DNA of 14,642 nt, from contig LSYV01000105.1 of the NCBI GenBank assembly GCA_001584585.1, forward strand, positions 178,470 through 193,111, read 5' to 3'. The DNA is from Gonium pectorale. Taxonomy: Eukaryota; Chlorophyta; Chlorophyceae; Chlamydomonadales; Volvocaceae. A program made the translations under genes and the position numbers. Shown piece after piece: positions 1 through 10,100 of this stretch. Within the stretch, counting starts at the first letter, position 1; each line of letters begins with the position of its first letter. Below the pieces are notes generated by a model. That model searched no databases. It was not told the origin of the DNA and saw only the letters and a list, made by a program, of their open reading frames with translations.

Positions 1-238
1 CGGTCCGGGTCCGGGTCGGTGTCGTCGTCGCGTCCGTACCGGCGCNCTCGACCACACGACGTCGCGTACCGCCGACCGACCGACCGCCGCGCNCGNGNGA
101 GGAGAGAGGGGGGGGGAGGGGCGGTGAACGAACAGGGGGCGACTCGGGTGGATAATGTACAACCTTCCTCGTTTGCTGTCACGCCCGCGTAGCAATGCAT
201 GCATTTGCTCGAGACCCTTGCGGAGCGCGCGCACTTAC
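1..238. other. Contig-edge sequence with ambiguous bases, intron of unknown length
   Basis: Positions 46, 93, 96 and 98 or nearby are N. The stretch has GACC-type repeats, a G run near 109-117 and CGTC-rich low complexity, which suggest poor base quality. It follows the donor of exon 532-239, so it should be intron, but no acceptor with a PAN-like start can be found. Confidence 0.6.
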
Positions 239-1136
239 ACGTCGCCGGGTAGGCCTTCTCCAGGGGCTTGATGAGCTGGGATTGCGTTCCGTTGCACTGA
301 CCCAGCTGGATCCACCGTCCGTTGTCCTGGGACGCGTTCTCCACATCGACGCACATGTTCGGCGCGTGCCTGGGCCGCAGCGTGTACGCGTCAGCCACGG
401 CCGTGAAGTTGAAGTACTCGTCGTCCGCCCGATTGCAGGTCTTGAGGGCGAGCCGAGTGCCCGCCGCGGTGCCGCCGTTGCGCAGGCCGAGGCACAGGCC
501 GTTGAGCGTGCGCAGCTTCCACCAGCCGCTGCCTGCAGCGGGTACATGCGCGAAAGTGGGAGCGGAGCGGAGCTTCTGTGTGTACAGCGCAACAAAGATA
601 GACCGCACGCACGTGCAAGGCCCTTCATGGGGAAGGGCATACGCGTGTGTGAATAGCGATTGCACGCACACACGGCATGCGTACGTTGAGAGCAAGAACC
701 CGGCCACCGTCCGTACGCCGTGGGTGAATGGCGGTAGGTGTGCACGTATGCAATCAAACCCGGTGCGGCCTAAAGCCCACGTCATTATCTGCATCGATCC
801 ATCCGCGCGCCCACGCACATCGCACCTGCGTCCTCCAGGAACAGCTCATGGTTGGCGCTGTTGACGCACACGTGCTGGCTGATCTCGGTGTCGGGCGTGA
901 AGCTACTGCGCGTGTCGAAGCACCTGCAGGGAGAGGGCAGAAACGGCGGCAATGCATGGTTGGGTCAGGCCTTTGTTGGAAGACCGGTCGGAATAGCGCC
1001 AGCATCTAGCAGACGGAATAAAGAAACCAACTGTTTGCTTATACGATTTCTACAGACACGAGGGACACGCCGCGCGCGCACCTGCCAGAGTCGCCCGTGG
1101 AGGTACCCCAGATGTACATCTTGCCGTGAGCCAGCT
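239..1136 (-). CDS. Ricin-B-type lectin domain, module VI (3 exons)
   Basis: Exons 1136-1082, 923-826 and 532-239 encode about 149 residues. Alpha: QLAHGKMYIWGTSTGDSGRC, then HVCVNSANHELF. Beta: GSGWWKLRTLNGLCLG, LKTC, DDEYF. Gamma: NMCVDVENAS, LGQCNGTQSQLI. All three cysteine pairs are kept; the lobe-ending QxW/F is degraded. It is most similar to module V (WWKLRT, LKTC, DDE-F-FN-TAV, TQ-Q). The donor GTAAGT at 238 shows that another exon follows, but it is not in the window. The donor at 825 (GTGCGA) is atypical but frame-consistent. Confidence 0.8.
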
Positions 1137-4100
1137 CTGCAGAAAAACGGCGGCGGACTTTGGAAAAACACCGCGGCAGATGTTTCAGAGCGAGGTAACT
1201 AATTTCCCGTTCCCCGCCACAATCCTATTGTCGTGTAGGAGTTCAGCGTTGTGTTAGATAGTGTGCAACATACATCTAGCTGTAGCAAGGCTCGTGCACG
1301 CAGCAGCCGTCTGCATCCGCCGCCATCCCATGGGCGGGGCCGGGGTAGGTCACACGGTTGGGGACTGAAGCGATGATGTGGCGTACATGTGTGTGTGCGA
1401 ATGAACAGCTAACGAGCAGCGCACACACACACACACATACACACACACACACACACACGCCGCGCATGCTCGCATGGTGGATGGCTTATTACTCACGGTC
1501 GCCGGTGGTGTTCTTGGTGTACAGGCAGGTGACGGGTCCGTAGCCGGTGAAGGCGGCGTTCCTCTTGATCAAGCCCCAGTTGGTGATGTACTTGCACCAG
1601 GGCATGTAGCCGCAGACCCGAGCAGCATCTTGCACGGAGCCGGGGTCCTGGATGTCGACCCCGCCGTACGCGCTGACGTCCACAGAAGTGGTGAAACCCG
1701 CCACCGGAGCGCACACTGCAGTTTGGACAGGTAGCATCCAGGAAGGTGCGTGCGTGATCAGGGGTAAACCTATCGGATTCAAACGAGGCCCTCCACAGCT
1801 TGCATGCTTCAACAGTGCTCGCTCGTGCGACGCAAAGGGCCCAACTCGAGAATCACCGCGCGCACACGTCCCTCCAATCCTTCTCCGTCTGTGCACTCAC
1901 CCGTAGGCGCGAGGGGCTGGCTCAGGGGCTGATGGATCTGCGCCTGTGTTCCGGCGCACTCTGAAATCACCAGAGGCCTGTCGTTGTCCGGCGAGTCGTC
2001 CTGGACGTTCACACACATTCCCGGGGCGTTCTTGGGCTGGAGGTTGTAGCCGCCACCGGGCACGGCCGTAATGTTGAAGAACTCGTCGTCTTCGTTGGTG
2101 CAGGTCTTCAGGACGACATACGTGCCCCGCGTGTTGTTGCGGTTGCGCATGCCCACGCACAAAAGATTGGTATCCGTGCGGAGCTTCCACCAGCCATTCC
2201 CTGGGGCAGACGACGGACAAAGATGGTGCTGAAGGGGTCCAACATCACCTCGGTGGGAAACGAAATCCAACGTCTGCCGGCCGCTGCTCCGCGCCACCCG
2301 CCCGGCAGCCAGCGCCACCTCCGCCCAGCCCACATACAAGCACGCTCCCTACAATCATACAGCAAAGCGCTGAGTCATCACGCACCTGCGCTTTCCGTAA
2401 ACAACCTCTGATGGGCTTCTTGGTTGCACGCATACTGGATGATCTCGTTGTTGTCCCACTACACATGGGCCGGGAGTGCAGAGGGAAAGTTGGGCCGGGC
2501 ATGGCACTTACATGGGCGCTTGAGACGACTAAGGAGCGCTTGGCAGGCCGACCGCGAGCGATGGTCAAAGCACCCGGCCTCAGTGTGTCAGCCAGTACAT
2601 CCCGAATTCTCAAGAAGACCCACGTAGTAATTGCGGAGGTCCCAGCAGCTCCCGGAGTTGCCGGTGGAGGTGCCGATGGTGACCTTGTTGCCGTGCACCA
2701 GGTCTGCGTACACATACAGAACCATTGATATGATACACCGCGTGAACGCTTGCAACGAAAGGAGGCACATTGCGACAGGTAGGAGCACCATGGTGGTCAC
2801 AGGACGCCATGCACCGGATGCCAAGGCAGGCGTCACGAATGACGAGTGGGGTAGTCGGCGGTGAGCAAGCAAGCCCCAAGCGAGCGAGGGGCATCCCGTG
2901 TGCCCTCTTATGCGGAACATACCATTCACAGAGGCGTTCCTGGTGTATAGGCAAGCGCCGTCCATGGGGCCTGCCGTCACGCTCCGCAGGATGAGGCTCG
3001 TCGAGTTGACGAATCTGCACCAGGGGTTGTACGAGCAGATCTGCACCGCCTCGCTGAGCGAGCCCGCCTGGCGGACGTGGTACCCGCTGAAGGCCGTCAC
3101 GTCGGCCCGCGAGGTGAAGCCGGCCAGCGCGGAGCACACTGGGAGAAGCAGAGGAGGGCAGATTGGCGCGGATGAGGGGTGACGGATGATTTTAGGCGAA
3201 TGGAAGCGAAGAGAGAGCGGAGTTAGAACGCACGACGACAAACCGCGTCGGTGTGACGGGCCGGCGATCTGTACGTAGCAGTCTTGGAGGGGTTGCCGTA
3301 CGTGTGGGGGAAGAAGACTGAGATGAAAAGGGAGGGTCTACGGCTGCCATACAAGTGGCTGGCTAGGCTGCAAGCTTGTTGCTGCTTGGTTGCAACGGTT
3401 CAGGATACAGCGTTTGACTTCTCAGCACGCAGGGTGGACTCCTTTGCTGCTAGCCCTGCAGCAACGAAACGCACCCGTGGCTGGCGAGTCGGCACTGACA
3501 GCTGTCAGTGTTGTAAACCTTTCACTATCGTCCATGAACCCCATACACGCACGCCTCTGGGCTCACCCGTCTGGGGCCTCGGTGTCGGCGGTTGCGGAGA
3601 CGGCGGCCGCGGAGACGGCGGCCGCGGTGAGGGCGGCAGTGGCGGCGAGGGCGCGGCGCTCATAGCCACCTCAAACTGCTGCGCCGGCAGCTGGTTGCAA
3701 AGAGCAATACCAACCCTCACGGCGCCACTGACAGCCTCAGTCGTCAGGCAGTAGCTGGGCGCGTGCTTGGGCCGGATATTGTAGCCACCTCCCACAGCAG
3801 CGGTGAAGTTGAACAGCTGCACGTCGGCGCCGTTGCACGTCGCAAGAATGGCTTGAGTGCCGGGGGTGCCGCCGAAGATGCTCCAGCAGAGGCCGTTCAG
3901 AGACCGGACGGTCCAGTGGTCGCCGCCTGCGGGATGCGTAAATGGGCGCCCGGCGATGCAGATACTTCCCCAAGGTCTTGAAAGTTGGCGGCGTTCGGGT
4001 CAAGAACGGTCACTTGCTACATATATATGTGCACGGGACGACGAAACACCGCAGACATGGATCCCATCGATAAGGCGCATCAGTTTGGAGCGCCCTCGCG

Positions 4101-7100
4101 TTCGAGGGTAGCATACAAATAGGCAACTAGTGGGGCCGCGGCACTGGTGCGCTGCGAATTACAAGTAGGCTCGGGCTCTCTTGTAGCTGCCAGCAGCCGC
4201 GCGCCGCTTCCTGGAGCGGCCGTAAAGCAATCAAGGACCGCAGGACGACGGAGCAATCTGTTGACCGTGGTGCCTGTGGTGTTCGCCCGCCCCACATACA
4301 CGTGAAGAAAGACCTACGTGACGCCAGGTAGAAGGCCTGGTTGGGCGAGCCGCTGCACGGCAGCTGTCCCAGCACGGTGTTCTCGGTAACGCCGCCATGC
4401 ACGCAGCTGCCGAACGAGGTCGCCGTGCCGACGCTGACGATGCTATTGTGCACAAGGCCTGCGGTGGATGGGCAAGGTGGGCGCGTGAGCGAGCGGGCGG
4501 GCGGGGCAGCCGGTGCCCGATGGGCTGAAGCGAGTCAAAAGCTGATTCGGTCGGAGGACATCAGGCAATCAATGCCGTCGTGCACGGACCCTTGCATTCC
4601 ATCCATACGCTATCTTTGCGGATACGCTCACCGTCCGACTTGGGGCGCGTGTAGAGGCAGGAGTTGGCCGCCGGGAAGGTGCTGCTAACGTTGACCTTGA
4701 GCTCGCCCGAGGACAGGAAGTGCTTGCAGTAGGGCGTGTAGGCGCAGGCCTCCGCGGCGGCGGCCGCACTGCCGGCATTGCGGATGTCGATGCCACCAGA
4801 TACGCCCGTGGCGTCCTGCACCGTAAAGCCCTGGACCAGCGGGCAGGCTGCGAGGAAGGGAGGAGGCCCCAAAACACGCGGCAACGCGTGGGCGTGTGGC
4901 TTACTTTATTTGTCGGCGACCATCGAGATGCATGTACGGCATACAGGGCATTTCAGACGATTGGAGCTCCCGGAACTACCCGACTGGCATTTGGAAGACA
5001 CTGAATCGAATTTGACACTAGATCGAATTGGCTCGTCTATCTGCAGCAGCCGAGGCGCACGCACCCACCAATCGGCGGCCGTGGCGGCGGGGGCGGCGAC
5101 GTGGGCGGGCGCGGCGATGCGGGCGCCGGGTAGGGCGGGCGCGGCAGGGGGCTGAGGGTGATGTCAAACATCTGTGCTGGGGTGAGGTTGGTGGGCCAGA
5201 TCTGGAGCAGGCGACCATCGCCTTGATTTCCTGCGTGCGTGCAAGGATGGATGCGAGGGCCGCATGAAGCGCGGACATTGGTCCATACATATGGGCAATT
5301 AATTCGGACTCACGAGCTCCTCTGCGCGGTCGCCAGTGCTGGGCACCTCAGAATGCCTGCTGCAGCTGCTGCTGACAGCAGGCTCAGAGGACACATAAGA
5401 GCCCGTGCGTGTAATGAAAGCCATCAACGCGGCGGCTCGTGAGAAACAGGTGACGAGTAGCAGTAGTAAGAGGCAAGTCACCCGTGGCTGGCTGGATGTA
5501 GGCACTGAATGCGACCATTTGATTGGGTGCCCGCTGGGTGCCGTGATACATTATCACAGTTGACTACATGTCAGACCGCCGCATGCCGGTAGCTGTGCGT
5601 CCATCCGTACGGCAGGACGGAGCCAGTCGCTGCATGCACTGCCACATAATATATGTAATGCACACACACCCCGCCGTACGTACGTACGCAGCCCACCCAC
5701 CATCGCGCACATCCACGCGGTAGCCGAGTTGGTGGCGCGGCTGGAAATAGTATCCGCCGTAGGGGTGCGCGTAGATGCGGTAGATCTGGTCCCAGGCCGA
5801 GGCGTTGCAGACCTTGAGCTCCATCCAAGAAAACTGGGTGTTCTGGTACCAGAGCCAGTTGGTCGGGTCCCTGTCCGAGGGTGCCAGGCACAAGTGCTCT
5901 CACGTTACGGTCCACCGGTTTGCAAGGAAGGCAGATGAACGTTGTATGGCGGCAACTATTCTTGGCGCACTTCCGCCTGCGTGCGGCTATCTAGCTCGCT
6001 GTGGTCATGTTCTCGCTCGCCAGCCAGATCCGCTAGCTGGGAGGGCAGGCGCTCGTGTGCAGTAGTGATGGGTTGGTGCAGTGACGGCCTCGCCTGACTT
6101 CCCATGCATGGCACGACCTGTCCCATACACGATCTTGCATCAAGCCTTTGGCAGGCAAGCAAGTAGGGACATGTGGCCCACCTGACGCCCCAGCATAGGC
6201 TGAGGTTCCCGGGCGCGCGGATTCGCCACCAGCCGCCGCCTGCGTTCGGATAGATAGGCCGCCGGCGCGCATTCATTCTTAAGGCGGCAGCAGGCTATTC
6301 TCACTCCTTACCAGTGTCGGTGCGTCGAGCAGTAATGCCACTCATTAAGACTGCACATACATGCTCTCGGCCTGGCTGGCCGCCGCCAGCACATACCGTA
6401 CTCCGGCCCACATATACGCGCAGCGCACTACCAATGTGTCGTACGTACCCGCGCTGACGTCCTCCAGCAGCCAGTGCTGGCTCATGGTGCCGTTGCAGGT
6501 GTACTGCCGCAGGCTCTCCCCGGCCGTCAGGCTCCCGCCGTCAATGCAACCTGCCGGCAGGGATTGGGGGGGCGATTACATAACTAAAAGTGGGGGCAGG
6601 TTGGAGCCGTTTGATGATTGTGTGTCGTACGCATCCCCGGATCGTCCGGAGGCACAGCCATAGGCAGGACGGGGCCACGAACCCGGTGCGCCGGCGTTGC
6701 GTGCGTGGCTAGGTGTTAATTGCATGCCAGGGAAAGGGCAGAGTGTGGGGCACTGCTGCTATGTGACAAACAGATAGACCTGCTTGACAAGACACCGCGT
6801 CGTCCTCAGATCACGATCAACTTTTGCTTACCGCCGAACCAGGTGCCCGTGCCGATGAGCACGTAGGCGTTGTCGGTGATCTCTGCCAACAGCGGAGTAG
6901 TTGCGGGTGGCACATACAGTAGTGTCAAAAGTTAAGCGCACGCGCAGGAACAGGTGCGATGCTTGGCGGGTGCTTGGTGGTTCTGAGCGGATGGACGGCA
7001 GCCAGCGCCGCATGCATGCAGGTCTTTATTGAGCGCGCGACGCGCCAGTGTCAGTCATGATGCCGTCCGGTACATCAGAGCTGAGTGCTTTGTTTTAGTG

Positions 7101-10100
7101 CCGCCGTGGGGTGGTCGTCGTAGTAGGGACGACGCCGTGTTCGTTTGTAGATAGAAATCAACAGAACGCTGAAACGGGAGTGCAGACTGTGATGAGCTGA
7201 ATGCACGACATGGGGATTAGAAGGCGGCCAGGGCAAGCGGCTGTAAAAAGTGTAAAAAGTGGCCCGCCGGCAGGTAGGACGCCCTCATCACCTGTCATGG
7301 CGGGCCGGGTGTAGAGGCAGGTGCCGTTCCTGGCGAAGGTGCTGGAGATGGAAGTCTTGAGCTGGCCCGTGGAAAGGAAGGCCTTGCAGTAGGGAGTGAA
7401 CGAGCATGCCTGCGCCGCCGCGGCGAAGCTGGCCAGGGTGCGGATGTCGGTTCCGGAGGCGTCCAGGTTGTCGCGCGCCACAAAGCCCTCAAACTGGGGG
7501 CAACCTGCATGTCGGGGAGGGGGATCGAGCGGGCGAGGGCGCCAACTGAGCGGGATGGAAGCGGCGGAGTAGATGAATCACTTCTGTTAAATTCCTCCGT
7601 CCGCACATTACTCTAGTTTGTGTCGCCTATCGTCTCACTTCTGCCTGTCGTCCCGCCCTCTAAACATCCCACACACGCACCGCACATCGGTCCGCCTCTG
7701 CTACATGCGTATTGAGCACCTCCCTGCTATGCTAATTTGTGTGCCTAGGAATACTGATACGACAATGTCCGTTGCGCCGAGGGCCAGCACTCATGAGGAT
7801 GGAGGAGGGTCGTCGTCATCGAGAGGCCTAGCATGCAGCCCTGGGCGGGTCACACTGCTACTCGCTACACTGGCTACCCAGCCAGCCTGGGTCTTCACGT
7901 GCGTGCATGGTGCGTGAAAGCGCCGGTAGGTTGCATGCATGTCGCAGTTCACGTCACTCTGAGCACATGTATGCGCATGATCTCACTAGAAGGAGGCGGC
8001 GGCGGCAGTGCGGCGGGTGGCGGGCGCGGCTTGACACTGGTGATGATGTCGAACTGCTGCGCCTCGAACACATTCGCCGGCCAGATCTGCACACGCGTAC
8101 GGAGGTGAGGGCCAGGCGCCGGAGGGGGCGTTACGGGCGAATTGGGCAGGGTTGAACGAGCGAGCGCAGCCTGTATGGGAGCCCACTTTCAGCACCGCCG
8201 CCGAGTCTTGCCACGCCCGCCCTGGAGCGCCAAGTGACCAGCCAGCCAACGCATGGCCCCCCCGCACCGCCGCCCACGCCCCCACCCACGCTCGTAAGGG
8301 ATCACAGCCGTCAGAAATTGCCTCCGATCGGGTGTTGCCACGGCCTGGATGACCATCCAGTCAACGTGCGGCCTCCGCCCCCACACCCGCACGCACCTGA
8401 ATGGTTTTGGCGTCGGACGACTCGGCACGCAGGACGTCGACACGCATGCCCTGCGCGTGCCGGGGGGTGAAGTAGACTCCGCCCCTGGGGTGGCTGGTGA
8501 CTCGGAACTGCTGGTCCTGGGCTGCGTAGCGGCAGGGCTTGAGGACCATCTCGGCGCCGCTGTCTGTCCTCTCGTTGATGACGCCCCAACACATGCCCGT
8601 CACGGACCTGATGCGCCACCAGCCGTCGCCTGCAGCCAATGGGGATTAGACGGATCGTACTCACGGCCCCGAATATTTTGGGCGCGAAAGATCCAATACC
8701 CCGAGCAGCTCATCAGCATTTTCCGGCAGCAACAGCGTGCTGGTACGTAAATAGTCGGTGATGGATTAGCTAGCACGATGGATGCGTGCACACACCGGTA
8801 CGGCTGGAATTCCTGCAGGCACATAATCCGACCTGCTATTGTAGTCGGGGAGCGAGGCATTCTGCGACATGCGCTTGTACGTACCCTCGTTCTCGAGGAT
8901 CCAGTGCTGGCTCGGGTTTCCGTTGCAAGTGACTTGTCTCAGAATGTTGCCCGCCGTCATCAGTCCGCCATCGACGCATCCGCCCCACCAGGACGCCGTA
9001 CCGATGATGACGTAGTTGTTGTGGACGAGCACTGCAGGCATGCACAGGCGTACGTTGGGGTAAGTGGCGACGGCGCGCAGCCTTGTTATCTTCCCTGCCA
9101 GGCGTTCGTTCGCTGAACGAACGGTCACAAAAAACCCCACCGGTCTTTCGGTGGAATCCGCCCTGCGGGCGGGATCTTTCGTTCAGCCCATAGCAGGGTC
9201 CTGCTAGAAGGGCCCTGCCGTTCGTTCACACCACCGAACGGGGGTCCTGTGCGTTCGTCCAAAACCACCAAAACGGCCATTCGTTCGTTCGGACGAACGA
9301 AGATACCATGGCTGTCGGCGCGTTTTTTATTTACTATTTACGGCGGCGGGTAGATAGATAGATAGGCGGTGGAGACGTAGGCAAGCACGCTGATCGCAGG
9401 TAGCTGGCTGGCTGGCTGACCATGAGCGTGCGGCGAGCACCATCATCGAAATAAACATGTTTAGCGCCGGACCCGCCGCACCCATCCAGCAACCAAGTAG
9501 GTACCCCCGCCTCTTGCCGGTAGGCCCCTCCCACCATCGGCAGTCGGTCGCGTGTACAGGCAGGATCCGGGCGTGGGAGTGACGATCTCCCAGTCCTTCC
9601 GCAGCCAGCCATCCGACTGGAAGGCCTTGCAGAAGGGCGTGACGGTGCAGGCCTCGGCCGCCTCGGGCAGGTTGAAGGTGCGGCGGAAGGGCGTGCCGCC
9701 CCAGGCGGCCATGTCCTCCTGCATCACGAAGCCCGGGGCGTCGGGGCACTCTGCGGGAGGGGGTTTAGCAGGAGAGGGTTCATTACAAAGCGCCTTGCTG
9801 CTGCCTTCCCTGGAAAGGTAAGGGCATCAATCATTGACTGCGGACCAATGAATACGGCTCCCAAGTCCCAGTCGTGCCTGCCTGCTGTTCGGCCGAGTCG
9901 TGCATTCCTGTGCAGCGGCCGGCTGCGGCGGCTGAGCCCGGCTCGATGAACGAACTGGGCACGCACATCCTGATAGATGTGCATACATACATGCATCGTG
10001 TGCATTGAAGTAAGAGCCAGGTACGGCAGCACCCGACCGAGCACGTACGGTAAACGTGCGAGCGTTGGATGCATGGTGCCACAGGGGCCGCACGTTCCAT

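Noticed and set aside
195..864. Overlapping plus-strand open frames
   Set aside because: They lie opposite lectin VI exons, whose frame has clear cysteine and WWKLRT signatures; high GC makes antisense open frames common.
1276..1467. Minus-strand open frame of 63 codons over the CA repeat
   Set aside because: The frame is mostly Val-Cys repeats from the microsatellite and lies in an intron.
3284..3754. Plus-strand open frame of 156 codons
   Set aside because: It overlaps the lectin IV/Pro-tail exon in antisense and has Gly-rich shadow composition; no homologous module on this strand.
9085..9308. tRNA or structured RNA gene in the palindrome cluster
   Set aside because: The hairpins do not form a cloverleaf of tRNA size, and terminal inverted repeats fit a mobile or organelle-type repeat better.
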